From: JARBAU01 sp040414675
GTDB lineage: Archaea; Thermoproteota; Nitrososphaeria; Nitrososphaerales; Nitrososphaeraceae
Length of the DNA stretch: 64,000 bases
Reading direction: 5' to 3'
Assembly: GCA_040414675.1 (NCBI GenBank)
Contig: JBEDUN010000061.1
Span: forward strand, 5,320 to 69,319
Shown: piece by piece, positions 46,083 to 55,782 of the stretch
Position numbering within the stretch: position 1 is the stretch's first letter
Layout of the letters: every line of letters starts with the position of its first letter
Program-made: the position numbers and the translations under genes
The notes under the pieces: generated by a model
Databases searched by the model: none
What the model saw: only the letters and a program-made list of their open reading frames with translations
What the model was told of the DNA's origin: nothing

Positions 46083-47150
46083 ATCCTATAATTATATAAC
46101 TTCATGCTAATATTGTTTTAGGTTTATATTCGAACGTAGTATTATTAGAATAGTTAGCAATTCTCTTCGAAACGTTACTAACTACGACCTTGACCTAGCT
46201 GTGCGTGAACAGCAAGCAACATAGCATTCAATAAATTGGCACATAAATAAGGAATTAAACGTATGACGCTTTTCGATCATAGTTATAATACTTCATCAGT
46301 TCGAGCAGATAAATGAATTTGTTGTATCCTTCTTTTGTTCGCTTTTGGGCTCCATCCAAAGCATTAACGTCGAACAGTTCAAATTTTGGGAGATCCTTAA
46401 CTGTGATTCTTGTTGATGCGTCATCCCAGACCGGGAATTAATCACGACCTGATTCCCTGTGGAGAAACAATGTTACTAGTCGAGATTTTCAGGATCACAC
46501 TCACATAAAAAGAAACCTATGAGACCTCAATAATTAGGATAAGTCTTCTTAGAAATTCCTCAGATTTCTCCTTGTCGCTACTTTTGTTATAAATAGAGAA
46601 GCATGCTATTTTATGCATAGGAGGATAAGTCATCCTGTGGTAACAATATGTTTTGGTGCTTTGGAAGAACGAATAACATCTTAAAGTCTGCTTAGGGAAA
46701 ATAGGTCTCTTTCTCGTTAATTGCTATATGAATGACCATTATGTTCTTCCATTGAGTATCAAATAAGTACGTAGGCTTTTCATAGAACTACTAAAATTGA
46801 GAGGAAGTTCAAGTTAATATAAAGAGTTCCAACTTCACAAATGATGATAAGAGGGTAGCAGAAGGAATCGTGAACTTGTCGTTCCAGTTCCCTTTGAGTA
46901 CTTTCTTTGTACCTTAAACGAGTTCTTCTAGTTACAACGAAAATCAAAGTATAGAGAATTTATTGGCTTTTCTTCAAGGTGTAATATATTTTCTATTTTC
47001 TATACTTAATCACAGCAACCGATATGCCCACACATCCTAGATATTCTGAATGCTACCCAGTCACTTTCTTCTTTTTCATATTTCTCACATTTATTCGACA
47101 GGTATAATATTATACAATTGATGATACTTTATTGTAATGATTTGATGTTA
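46083..47150. other. Long intergenic region with a gene fragment at 46255-46437 (minus)
   Basis: Minus-strand 46437-46255 is open for 61 codons between two stops and reads FPVWDDASTRITVKDLPKFE, LFDVNALDGAQKRTKEGYNK, then FIYLLELMKYYNYD. Composition is clearly protein-like but there is no start codon, so it is a fragment of a lost gene of unknown family. The rest of the gap shows nothing supportable. Confidence 0.4.
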
Positions 47151-47160
47151 TTCTTATATA
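47151..47160 (+). promoter_or_regulatory. TATA box of the pyruvate decarboxylase gene
   Basis: TTCTTATATA centred about 27 bp before the ATG at 47184. It lies inside the frame opened at 47118, so the shorter protein start is preferred. Confidence 0.55.
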
Positions 47161-47183
47161 GAAAAGAGCTGCAATCACGACAA

Positions 47184-48920
47184 ATGTATTCAAGCGACGT
47201 AAAGTTAGATGCTAAATCTGGTCAGAAATTCACGATCGGGAACTACCTAGGGGCCCGATTAGAGCAAATCGGCGTCAAACATTGCTTCATGGTCCCGGGA
47301 GATTACAATCTAGTTCTACTTGATCAGCTCATACGGAACAAGAATATTATGCAGATCGGGTGTTGCAACGAGTTAAATGCAGCTTATGCAGCAGAGGGCT
47401 ATGCTCGAGCCAATGGATGTGGAGCAGTTGTAACAACCTTTAACGTGGGAGCTTTCTCCGCACTCAGCGGGGTAGCAGGAGCATATGCCGAAAATCTGCC
47501 CGTAATATTTGTCTCAGGAGGCTATAACACTAATGATGAGGCGGCAAATCACTTTATACATCATACTATCGGAACTCACGACTTTTCATATCAGTTTGAA
47601 ATTTTTAGACGGGTCACATGCGCAGCTGTCAGAATTCTAAATGCCGATAACGCTCCATTACTAATTGATCAAGCGATTGTAACTGCACTGCGAGAACGAA
47701 AGCCAGCATACATAGAGATCGCATGCAATCTGGCCGCAGCACCTTGCAATAAACCTGCTCCTTTCGAATCTGCGTTGTTCCAGAAGGTTACCAACCGACA
47801 TTCATTGAATGCAGCGGTGAAGTGCGCAGCTGACATACTGAACAACGCAAGGAAACCACTTTTACTGGCAGGTTCGCACCTCCGTTCGTTTAGAGCAATG
47901 GATGCGTTTCGTGAGCTTGCAGAATCTCTCGCTTGCGCCGTAGCAGTAATGCCAGATGCCAAAGGCTCTTTCGTTGAAGATCATACTCAGTATATTGGAA
48001 TCTACTTGGGAGACGAGAGTAGTCCTGCCTGTGATCCAATCGTAGAGTGGGCAGACCTGATTCTCGCCGCCGGACCCCAGTTTACAGATTATACTACAGC
48101 TGGTTGGACAGCCTTACCAGCACGTGAAAAGTCGATAATAGCTCAACCTGGGTTCGTGCGTTTCTCGGATTTAATTTATACTGAAATTGGACTCGCAGAT
48201 TTTCTTTCAGCATTAGCCAAGAAAGTTCATGCTAATGATAAAACACTTATGGAGTATCGGCAAATTGGAGGAGGGGAGAGAGTTACAAAGCAAACAACTA
48301 AGTCGGATTATGATACTCCGCTCTCCCGATCTGAAATGGTCAGTCAGATAGAAAAGGATCTAGATGGGAAAACAACTTTGCTCGTAGAAACTGGGGACGC
48401 TTGGTTCAATGGAATATATATGAGACTACCAAGAGGTGCTCGCTTTGAGATAGAAATGCAATGGGGAGCAATTGGTTGGTCTGTTCCTGCAAGCTTCGGA
48501 TACGCAATGGGGATGGAAGATGATCGAAGAATCGTTTCAATTATTGGAGATGGCTCGTTCCAGATTACTGCCCAAGAAGTTGCCAACATGATTCGATACA
48601 AGACGAACAATATCATCTTCTTAGTCAACAATCAGGGATATGTAATCGAGTCTGAGATTCATGAAGGTCCGTACAACTACTTCAAGAACTGGGATTACGC
48701 AGGCTTAGTCCACATATTCAACGCAAAAGATGGCAAGGGACTTGGTCTGAAGGCTACAACCGCTGGAGAGCTTGCTATCGCCATAGAAAAAGCGCGAGAA
48801 CACAGAGGTGGACCAGTCTTGATTGAATGTCAGATTGCTCACGATGACTGCACTCCGCAACTGCTCAAGTGGGGAAACAAAGTCGCTGCTGCCAATGGGC
48901 GTCCTCCCGTTCAAGTCTAA
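47184..48920 (+). CDS. pdc: Pyruvate decarboxylase (thiamine diphosphate-dependent)
   Basis: Splits pyruvate to acetaldehyde and CO2. From the ATG at 47184 the protein has 578 residues, close to bacterial and plant PDCs. All catalytic residues can be matched: Asp in VPGDYNLVLLDQL, Glu in CCNELNAAYAAEGYAR, the adjacent His pair in NHFIHHTIG, and the late Glu in NNQGYVIESEIHEGPYN. The ThDP/Mg motif is GDGSFQ...NN. KNWDYAGLVHIFNA is also conserved. Indolepyruvate decarboxylase is less likely because of the PDC-like HH and KNWDYAG context. G+C is clearly higher than in the flanks, which points to transfer from bacteria. A TATA box 27 bp upstream shows it has an archaeal promoter. No alcohol or aldehyde dehydrogenase is adjacent. 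Confidence 0.93.
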   Translation: MYSSDVKLDAKSGQKFTIGNYLGARLEQIGVKHCFMVPGDYNLVLLDQLIRNKNIMQIGCCNELNAAYAAEGYARANGCGAVVTTFNVGAFSALSGVAGAYAENLPVIFVSGGYNTNDEAANHFIHHTIGTHDFSYQFEIFRRVTCAAVRILNADNAPLLIDQAIVTALRERKPAYIEIACNLAAAPCNKPAPFESALFQKVTNRHSLNAAVKCAADILNNARKPLLLAGSHLRSFRAMDAFRELAESLACAVAVMPDAKGSFVEDHTQYIGIYLGDESSPACDPIVEWADLILAAGPQFTDYTTAGWTALPAREKSIIAQPGFVRFSDLIYTEIGLADFLSALAKKVHANDKTLMEYRQIGGGERVTKQTTKSDYDTPLSRSEMVSQIEKDLDGKTTLLVETGDAWFNGIYMRLPRGARFEIEMQWGAIGWSVPASFGYAMGMEDDRRIVSIIGDGSFQITAQEVANMIRYKTNNIIFLVNNQGYVIESEIHEGPYNYFKNWDYAGLVHIFNAKDGKGLGLKATTAGELAIAIEKAREHRGGPVLIECQIAHDDCTPQLLKWGNKVAAANGRPPVQV

Positions 48921-49287
48921 AAACAAATGATGCAATGACCTAGCTGTCACTCCTGAGCGAATTCGAGGGAGCTTTTCCTTGGGATATACGCATAATATTC
49001 TGTTATAATAAAAGGTAAAGAAGGAGAGGGTTTGCTAATCTACTGGCCTAAACTGTCAAAACGATCCCTTATGATCATAATAAATTAAGCATGTTGGACA
49101 CGAACCAAGATAAAAGCAGTATATAAAGCGAATCTTATGGTCGCATTAATATATCGTGTACTATAAAAAACTAGCCTATTGATACGACCTCTAAATACAG
49201 CTCTTAAATCGACTGTTGGAATTGGTTGTTATATTGTTAAACATACCGTATAAATAAAGTCTGCAAATAATAGTGCCGTAGACCGAA
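48921..49287. other. Intergenic stretch without a recognised gene
   Basis: AT-rich. CGTATAAATAAAG near 49247-49259 is the probable TATA box for the next gene. Confidence 0.5.
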
Positions 49288-49635
49288 ATGCATTCTTATA
49301 GCATACCTCTAGAAGTAGACGTAAGACCATTTTTTGGGATCCTAACACTTGGGATCGATATCGCTGTAGGAGTGATTATAGCAATATCGATTATCAGGGG
49401 ATTTATTATGTATATAAGAACTGTACGAAGGTCCCCACTAGAGCAAACAAAAGAAGAGAATGGGATAAAAAGATACGTTGGAAATGGTCTGATTCTAGCG
49501 TTAGACCTAGAAGTCGGTAGCGATATAATTAAAACTATACTAGAACCGTCAGAAGCAGATCTTATAGCGCTCGTGGTGATTGTAGCAATAAGAATTGCGC
49601 TTAGTTGGTCACTTTCAAGGGATATGAAAGATTAG
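49288..49635 (+). CDS. DUF1622-family small membrane protein
   Basis: A 115-residue protein with two or three helices: LTLGIDIAVGVIIAISIIRG near the N-terminus, the conserved YVGNGLILALDLEVGSDIIK, and LIALVVIVAIRIALSWSLSR near the end. This order is that of DUF1622. Function in the family is unknown; a channel or transporter-like role is possible. ATG 49288 is supported by a TATA box 36 bp upstream. Confidence 0.85.
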   Translation: MHSYSIPLEVDVRPFFGILTLGIDIAVGVIIAISIIRGFIMYIRTVRRSPLEQTKEENGIKRYVGNGLILALDLEVGSDIIKTILEPSEADLIALVVIVAIRIALSWSLSRDMKD

Positions 49636-49867
49636 CCAATTGCTTTACGAGACATTTCCACTGGAAAATGAATTATAGAACAAAAATCAGACACCATTCT
49701 TCCACGGTGGTTTAATGTCGACCAGGGATAATTATGCGTACAGACTTTACAGTAATGGATGTATTTAACCCCATTAGATTGATTGAGTGTAAACAGATAA
49801 ATTAAATGGCCTCCCTCTACCTACAGTTCCTCAGCCATCATAAATCAATACTGATAGAATGTTGTGA

Positions 49868-50077
49868 TTGATAGAGCCGAAGTCAAAAGAACTAACAGTA
49901 GCAGAAGTCAAGAAAATAATTTATAAGAACATTCAAAAGTAGCAAAAAGTAGTAGACCCAGAAAAGATCAACATACAAATAGTTGAGTATAACTTAGCTG
50001 AGGTAGAGGCTATGCAGCAAATATACGCAATGATTTTGGACGAAGAACAACGAAGAGACAAACAGACCAACAAATGA
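49868..50077 (+). pseudogene. Small charged protein with one in-frame TAG
   Basis: From TTG 49868 the frame reads SKELTVAEVKKIIYKNIQK, then TAG (49940-49942), then QKVVDPEKINIQIVEYNLAE, VEAMQQIYAMILDEEQRRDK and TGA at 50075. Both halves have the same helical charged character and the same frame, so a single CAG/AAG-to-TAG change probably broke a 69-residue protein. No family recognised. Reading through the amber codon is not known in this lineage. Confidence 0.5.
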
Positions 50078-50371
50078 ATTTAGGTTAGGTAAGTCTTCTA
50101 AGATAGAACATTTCTATCTTCTATCAGTAGTATTATCAACTGATAAGCATATTAACATTCTTCACATTGGAGATTGGAATTGTAGATGGTATTGCTGCTG
50201 ATGAGAATGCTACTAAGACGAATACAGTCGTCGTAATAGATATTACCGTATCTTTTTATTCATTTATATATAATAGATATTTATGAATATCTATCTAGTG
50301 ATCTTTTACCTTACCAGCCAATATTTATTGTGTGATCGTCTCATATACTTGAAGAATTGGAGTGACAATTA
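50078..50371. other. Intergenic stretch without a recognised gene
   Basis: AT-rich spacer with TATATAATAG near 50268, about 100 bp before the next gene. Nothing else is seen. Confidence 0.4.
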
Positions 50372-50758
50372 ATGGAAATGAAACTTGAATTGGTGGCGAT
50401 TCCAGTAACTGATGTGGATCGAGCACGTGACTTTTATAAAGACAAAGTAGGTTTTAACTTAGACCACGACCATACCGTGAGCGAGAAGCTACGTTTTGTT
50501 CAAATGACACCTATAGGTTCTGCATGTTCAATTTGTTTCGGGATTGGTATCGCCGACAATATGAAACCAGGCTCTATTAAAGGCCTGCAGATGGTAGTCA
50601 AGGATGCTCAGGCCGCCCATGATGAGCTTAAAAAACGGGGAGTTGTTGTTAGTGATGTCGACACACAAGCTTGGGGTAAGTTTGTTCATTTTGGAGATCC
50701 AGATGGTAACACCTGGACCCTTCAGGAATTACCTCCGCGCAGCCAATTTAAAGTCTAG
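50372..50758 (+). CDS. VOC-family (glyoxalase-like) protein
   Basis: A 128-residue vicinal oxygen chelate protein: LVAIPVTDVDRARDFYKDKV, GFNLDHDH, KGLQMVVKDAQAAHDELKKR and KFVHFGDPDGNTWTLQELPP. The DPDGN(x)W(x)LQE end and the two repeated modules are typical of glyoxalase/bleomycin-resistance-like proteins. The HFGDPDGN His and the final Glu are candidate metal ligands. Its substrate is unknown. It is not close to the VOC protein at 40844 in sequence. Confidence 0.9.
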   Translation: MEMKLELVAIPVTDVDRARDFYKDKVGFNLDHDHTVSEKLRFVQMTPIGSACSICFGIGIADNMKPGSIKGLQMVVKDAQAAHDELKKRGVVVSDVDTQAWGKFVHFGDPDGNTWTLQELPPRSQFKV

Positions 50759-51425
50759 CAATAGCACATAGTTAGGATTGAAGTTTAGCTGTCTTAAACT
50801 ACGGCAAGTGTCGAGCCAATTTCTGAACATGTTCTAGGCTATTTTTTGATGATATTTGATAGGTCGCATTAACAGTATCGTAATTCAATATCAATTTCTA
50901 AATAATTACCAGAATGTGTAAAAAGTCCGATGTTGTCCGAATTGTTAGCTTTTTGCATATTTATGGAATCAATATTGTGACGCACATTGGCTAGCTGATA
51001 CTAACATATCATCATCAATTTTTATGATCGTCAGGTTTTATGTGATCGTATTAAGTCTGACAGATTTACCTATCAATAGGATCAGCTTGTCATAAGCAGG
51101 TCTGGACAAACTTAATAAATCTAACTTACGTTCCTCAGGATCTTGTATTTGATCTGCCTCTCGATGGAGAGTACGCTCGTTCTGAAACACAGAAAGTGCT
51201 TAGTTTATATGCATAAAATGTTAGTAAATAATATGCTTAGCTCTAGGCTCTTGTAGTCTTCTGTAGGCTTACCTTTAACGCTGCTACAAGGTCCTTGGTC
51301 TCTTCCTCTTTAACTTTTTGTGGTTTGGAGGCGGTCATTCTACGCTACACTTGACATTTGATTCGATCATATACATCGTTAACATCTTGTAGTGGTAATG
51401 CGTCTATTAACACCCCGTTTTAGTG
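50759..51425. other. Intergenic region with two short minus-strand frames
   Basis: From ATG 51338 a 31-residue frame reads TASKPQKVKEEETKDLVAAL. Further on, in another phase (about 51200-51060), comes NERTLHREADQIQDPEERKL, DLLSLSRPAYDKLILLIGK. They may be two parts of one small gene split by an insertion or frameshift of about 90 bp; neither is recognised. The rest is empty. Confidence 0.3.
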
Positions 51426-51908
51426 TCAAGTAGAAGCAGGGTCATGGCATTCGGCTTTCGTTGGATTATCACGACTGTCTACTATGCATTCGACGGGAAA
51501 TTTTATTTCCAAAATGATATGTACATTACAACGGAAAGGGTTGTCAAGACATATCAAATACGATCCTCTGACATAATTTGTGATCTGACAGTTAAATGCA
51601 CTCGGTTCTACGTGGCAGTTAGCCAAGTCAAAGTTAAATGTTTTTACTGAAGAAACTAAATCCTGTAATTCCCCCTTTAAATTTGAAATCTGTGAACTAG
51701 TAGGTGAACTAGCACTACCGTCACCTTGAGTTTGAGGGCTAGTTAAGGCACAGTTTGTACCGTTGTTGCAGTTATTGGTATTTGCTTGTGACTGGGTTTT
51801 GGTGCTGGCAAATCTGGCATATGCATTACTTCCGCCTCCAATCATAAATGGAACACCTGACATTAACACTAAACATATAGCAAATATAGAAATGTAGGCC
51901 ATTTTCAT
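51426..51908 (-). CDS. Secreted Cys-containing protein of unknown function
   Basis: A 160-residue exported protein: a signal peptide (about residues 4-32), a Gln/Thr/Asn/Ser-rich stretch with NNCNNGTNC, a helix SQISNLKGELQDLVSSVKTF, and a Cys-rich end (CHVEPSAFNC, YLICLDNPFRCNVHII, VECIVDS, AECHD). Eight Cys suggest disulfides in the mature protein. The mature N-terminus (TKTQSQANTNNCNNGTNC) resembles that of the frameshifted gene at 52506-52731 (TQSQADTNSCNDGSN), so the two share a secreted family motif. Function unknown. Confidence 0.7.
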   Translation of the reverse strand: MKMAYISIFAICLVLMSGVPFMIGGGSNAYARFASTKTQSQANTNNCNNGTNCALTSPQTQGDGSASSPTSSQISNLKGELQDLVSSVKTFNFDLANCHVEPSAFNCQITNYVRGSYLICLDNPFRCNVHIILEIKFPVECIVDSRDNPTKAECHDPAST

Positions 51909-52178
51909 ACTATTGCCGTAAAACCTGTAAATGACCTTATTTGAGATTCGAGGAATTAAGATACCATATAAATCAGCTATATCTACTAAGAGATCACATT
52001 CCTACCTTCTACTAGTAGTATTGTTAACCGGCAAGCCCTTACCTAACTAGGGGATTAATAAACAATTGCATATAGAATAAAAATCATACGCTTTCAATAA
52101 AATCATTCAGAACTGGTCTATATTACTCTTGATTGCATGTAGTCACAAGGAATGCGACCAGAATCAAACCTATACTAA

Positions 52179-52211
52179 CTAATGGGGAGTCGACCACCCC
52201 ATTAGACTTTT
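52179..52211 (+). terminator. Strong hairpin followed by a T run
   Basis: CTAATGGGG (52179-52187) pairs perfectly with CCCCATTAG (52197-52205) around AGTCGACCA, followed by ACTTTTTA. The shape is that of a terminator on the plus strand, but no plus-strand gene ends upstream, so it may end an unseen RNA or be a regulatory stem. 51909-52505 otherwise holds nothing supportable. Confidence 0.45.
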
Positions 52212-52505
52212 TATAATCTAAGGCTTGACGGAATGTCAAAGCATGGCGAATTTATGAAAATTAAGTCCTATTAAAGATGAATATAATTCAGTTTATCAAA
52301 TTTACGGCTACTTAAATTCTCAGATACGTCTCAGTTCACGTTTTATCATGCGTCCATTTCCTAGTAAGTATTACTGGGAAATAATAGGTTACAGAAGACA
52401 GGAGTAGCATTAAGATTTAATCTCCTAAAATATATAAACGATTTATCGTGTATCTAAATTCTATCAACCTCAGATAAATTATAATAACTATTTTGCAACA
52501 GTAGC

Positions 52506-52731
52506 GTGAAAGCCACATACGTCTCAATATCTGTCATCGTCTTAGTATTATTATTATCAGGTACTTTTTATATCTGGGTATGCAATGAACCCTGTATATT
52601 CTAAATATTCAAAAACTCAGTCACAAGCAGATACCAATAGTTGTAACGATGGTTCTAATAGCGATAAGAGAGCAATCACACAATACTGTCCTAAAAAACA
52701 ATACATTGTGCAATATTTCAGAAAGGAGTAA
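52506..52731 (+). pseudogene. Small secreted protein with one frameshift
   Basis: GTG 52506 opens a signal peptide (MKATYVSISVIVLVLLLSG) that runs out of frame after about 24 codons. The next phase continues SGYAMNPVYSKYSKTQSQAD, TNSCNDGSNSDKRAITQYCP and stops at 52731. Together they form a small exported two-Cys protein whose TQSQADTNSCNDGSN stretch recalls the protein at 51426-51908. The phase change near 52578 is one inserted or two missing bases. Confidence 0.55.
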
Positions 52732-52772
52732 CGATAAATGCCATAATTTTATTGACATTAATCTTTCTGATA

Positions 52773-52961
52773 TCATTTAGACCGTAATACTGCCAGAATA
52801 CGGTACATCATCACCAGAACAATGAAGATCAGTAGATTGACTTCAGATGAGCCCTCGTTTACGAATCCAGAAACTCTGAAAATAAGACTATCTACAAATA
52901 CTGCTATTACAATTACAAGGAAAGCGAATTTGTTGATCTTACTTTCATAGAGAGGGTTCAT
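52773..52961 (-). CDS. Possible small membrane protein (62 aa)
   Basis: A 62-residue frame with two hydrophobic helices (FAFLVIVIAVFVDSLIF and LLIFIVLVMMYRILAVL) separated by an acidic loop. Reads as a two-helix membrane protein. ATG start, no family recognised; chance is possible because AT-rich DNA often codes hydrophobic frames. Confidence 0.4.
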   Translation of the reverse strand: MNPLYESKINKFAFLVIVIAVFVDSLIFRVSGFVNEGSSEVNLLIFIVLVMMYRILAVLRSK

Positions 52962-53650
52962 TCAATAATAGTCACAATTAGCATCTGTACTTTAGTGGGC
53001 CGGGTCGTTTGTGAATTGTTATTGACACAATTCTTTGGCCCTAGTGTAAGTCTGGATAATTACGGAACGGATATTATGGTTCACCTATTTCTTTATTGTT
53101 TAACATCAAATACTTTGCTATCTAGTGACAAATAGGCATCATCATGAGGCTATATACTGGTGTATCATCCAGTATTTGACAGGAACGATAGAATCTACCG
53201 ACCGGCTCATATTATTCACCCATAATCGGAAGCGGCTACTTTATCTGATATTCTACATTGGGAGTACTAATGATATCATTGTTAAGAATAAGGCTCTTAT
53301 ACAACAGATTAACTTTTATCCATGGCTTTTTTCTTTCTGCTCTAACAGGCTTTTCGGTGTTGACCTCTTAATGTTATCTAGGCAGTCAGAGGAGGCATAT
53401 ACTATCGAGCCTAATTCGCAAACTGATTACGTTAAATCTATTCCAAACTAATTGATTAATATGTACATTACACAATAAGTAGTGAAATGACAGATTAATG
53501 ACACATATTATCAAACAGTAGAAATAGGTGACGCTTCGCTAATAATATATTATAGATACAAGAAATGCATTAAATAGTGCTGATTTAATGCGTCAAATCA
53601 CTATTAATATACTGTTTTATATAATATCTCACAATATATAGTAATTGTAT
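52962..53650. other. Intergenic stretch; weak frame at 53125-53451 not accepted
   Basis: A plus-strand frame of 108 codons exists but its composition is not protein-like. TTTTATATAA at 53615-53624 lies 30 bp before the ATG at 53651. Nothing else is seen. Confidence 0.4.
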
Positions 53651-54454
53651 ATGAAAAAGTCATATGATGACATTCAGATAGATGACACGGTATATAACGA
53701 TGAACATAGTAATGATAAGGTTGATAATACTCAGAACTACAGCAAAGTAAATCAGAATACTATAACGAGGGGGATAACTCAGGTCCAACATGCGCTATTT
53801 AATACGCCTTCTGAATCTCATAGCCTTATAGTTTATTCGGATATACGAGTTCTGCGAGCGATGTATCCAGCATATGTCAAATCTTTACTTGAGGATAATG
53901 AGATCGTTTTGATAATGACATATTATGATCATCCATCTATGGTGAGACAAATATTGGATGTAGATAGTAAAAAGAATGGTCATACCGAGATAGAAGAATA
54001 TCTGAATAATGGATCTCTGGTAATTGTGGATTCGCTAATGACATATTTCAATTCATTAGAGAATAATCAAATAAATAATAATAATAATAATGATAATGGT
54101 GACAAAACCAACTTTTTGTCTTTAATAAGAATACTGCTTAATCATGGTATAAAGAACAATAAGAAAGGAATAACTATCTTCTCTGATATGGGTTCCTTCT
54201 TTCACTTTAGTAATGGTAGTCATCATCAATATCACAATAATAATGGCAATATCCATAATATCATGGAATATGAAAGGTCTATACCCACGAGATATAAAGA
54301 TCTAGAGTTAAAGAAGTTTTGTTTGTACCATCAAAGGGATTATGAACTGCACTTTGCTTCTAAGCGTCAAAAGGCACAACTACTTGATTGTCATGGCAAG
54401 TCCATCTTGATTATGGATGTTAATAGTAATTATAATAATGACCGTAGTAATTAG
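53651..54454 (+). CDS. MEDS-domain (DcmR-like sensory) protein
   Basis: A 267-residue soluble protein. The MEDS domain is recognisable: HSLIVYSDIRVLRAMYPAYV, KSLLEDNEIVLIMTYYDHPS, NNGSLVIVDSLMTYFN, FLSLIRILLNHGIKNNKKGI, TIFSDMGSFFHF and YERSIPTRYKDLELKKFCLY before AQLLDCHGKSILIMD. MEDS proteins are thought to sense small molecules and pass the signal to partners; several occur per genome in Nitrososphaerales. It lacks the usual N-terminal HTH, carrying an Asp/Asn-rich leader instead, and has an Asn-run insert. The regulator 390 bp downstream could be a partner. ATG 53651 is preferred over TTG 53645. Confidence 0.75.
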   Translation: MKKSYDDIQIDDTVYNDEHSNDKVDNTQNYSKVNQNTITRGITQVQHALFNTPSESHSLIVYSDIRVLRAMYPAYVKSLLEDNEIVLIMTYYDHPSMVRQILDVDSKKNGHTEIEEYLNNGSLVIVDSLMTYFNSLENNQINNNNNNDNGDKTNFLSLIRILLNHGIKNNKKGITIFSDMGSFFHFSNGSHHQYHNNNGNIHNIMEYERSIPTRYKDLELKKFCLYHQRDYELHFASKRQKAQLLDCHGKSILIMDVNSNYNNDRSN

Positions 54455-54840
54455 GCCTGAAGGGCGGCGCATGCATCTCTTGTCGATAAATGCTTTATTT
54501 ATATATCATGACAAGTTTGTGATACAGATATTTCAATATTATAATATTGTTAGTTTCATGTCAGATACAGCCTCTGCCCCCATCACCCATTCTCTCGACG
54601 AAAAGTTTCATTTATCGAGATGTGAATGATATAATTCTAAACACCATTTCACAATGTTTATCTAACATTAATTGTCACTTATTTATCTAATAATTACCTG
54701 TTTTTGAAATAACTTATACAAAAAGTTAAATATTATAATATCTACCATACATCATACAATTGATGCCATTATCTAAAACTAAGCGATATATTCCATTTCG
54801 TGTCAGTTTTAGTATGATAGTGATAACTAGGTGACACGCA
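54455..54840. other. Intergenic stretch without a recognised gene
   Basis: AT-rich spacer. Nothing supportable beyond promoter sequence for the next gene. Confidence 0.5.
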
Positions 54841-55356
54841 GTGCAAAGTCAGTCTTTATTATCATCCTCTTCATCCGCATCTAACAATTCTCATACCTTA
54901 GACAAGCTATATTATCAGATACTTAATCTTATGACATTAGGATTAGAGAATAGAGTCATTGCAGAAGAGCTGAAAACACCATTAAGTACGATACAAAGAA
55001 GAACAAGAATTCTGCTAAGGTCTGGATACATTAGCCAAATATTCCAACCCAATTACAAAAAACTTGGATTAAAGAAAGGCTTACTTCATGTATATGTACG
55101 AACAGGCAATCTCAAGAAAGTAGCACAAGATCTTCTGCTAAATGATGGCATATTGTCTGCCGGAGTTCATGTCGGCAACTCGGATATAGTAGGAGAGTTT
55201 GTTTATGAAGACAGCGAACAATTGGTAGATCTGATTTCAAAGGTAAAGGAATTAGGGGTTGTAGATAGAGTTGTCTGGTCTGAAGAAGTCTTCCTGCTTG
55301 TTGGAAGAAAAGAGAGCATGACTTCTGTCATGAACAGATTAATTAATAGGGCTTAA
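54841..55356 (+). CDS. Lrp/AsnC-like HTH transcriptional regulator
   Basis: A 171-residue regulator. A Ser-rich leader (1-19) precedes an HTH (about 20-65): LDKLYYQILNLMTLGLENRV, IAEELKTPLSTIQRRTRILL, RSGYISQIFQPNYKKLGL. The second half (about 70-165) fits an Lrp-type ligand-binding ferredoxin-like domain: GLLHVYVRTGNLKKVAQDLL, ILSAGVHVGNSDIVGEFVYE, LVDLISKVKELGVVDRVVWS. The start is GTG. It may act with the MEDS protein upstream. The ligand is unknown. Confidence 0.75.
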   Translation: MQSQSLLSSSSSASNNSHTLDKLYYQILNLMTLGLENRVIAEELKTPLSTIQRRTRILLRSGYISQIFQPNYKKLGLKKGLLHVYVRTGNLKKVAQDLLLNDGILSAGVHVGNSDIVGEFVYEDSEQLVDLISKVKELGVVDRVVWSEEVFLLVGRKESMTSVMNRLINRA

Positions 55357-55452
55357 TCATAAATCAGGTTCTTCTAAATATGATACAATATCTAGATTTC
55401 TCATCCGCTTTATTTGATCAATACTGCTGATTGCCAGAATCTTTGAATGTCT

Positions 55453-55650
55453 TTAGGCTGAAGTTACCTGTTCTACAGATATAGTACATGTTTTCATGTC
55501 TACCTGCACAGCATATACGTTCAAGTCATCAGTGCTATCTTTTGTTTTCCGGCCCGGCCTGCAGGCGATCTCATAAGCCTGCATAAATCCGACTAGGGTG
55601 AACTGTTCTACGACATTCCCTTGACACGATTTCCTGGTCCCAAATCAGAG
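55453..55650 (-). pseudogene. Start-less gene fragment of unknown family
   Basis: Open for about 65 codons before TAA 55453-55455: GTRKSCQGNVVEQFTLVGFM, QAYEIACRPGRKTKDST, DDLNVYAVQVDMKTCTISVE. A TGA closes it upstream and only an internal ATG exists, so it is probably the 3' end of a lost gene. G+C is raised over this stretch. The rest of 55357-55782 is empty. Confidence 0.4.
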
Positions 55651-55782
55651 TCTATAAGCGATGAAATACTACATTAGCAGTCATTTCGTACAGTCAACTA
55701 ATTCAAGTCAGAACATAATGTTGACTCACAACTGCTTCGTACCAGTGTCTTTTTTCCTTGTCATGATTTAAGTATTCCTAGC

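Noticed and set aside
53125..53451. Plus-strand frame of 108 codons
   Set aside because: Composition is not protein-like and no motif or promoter supports it.
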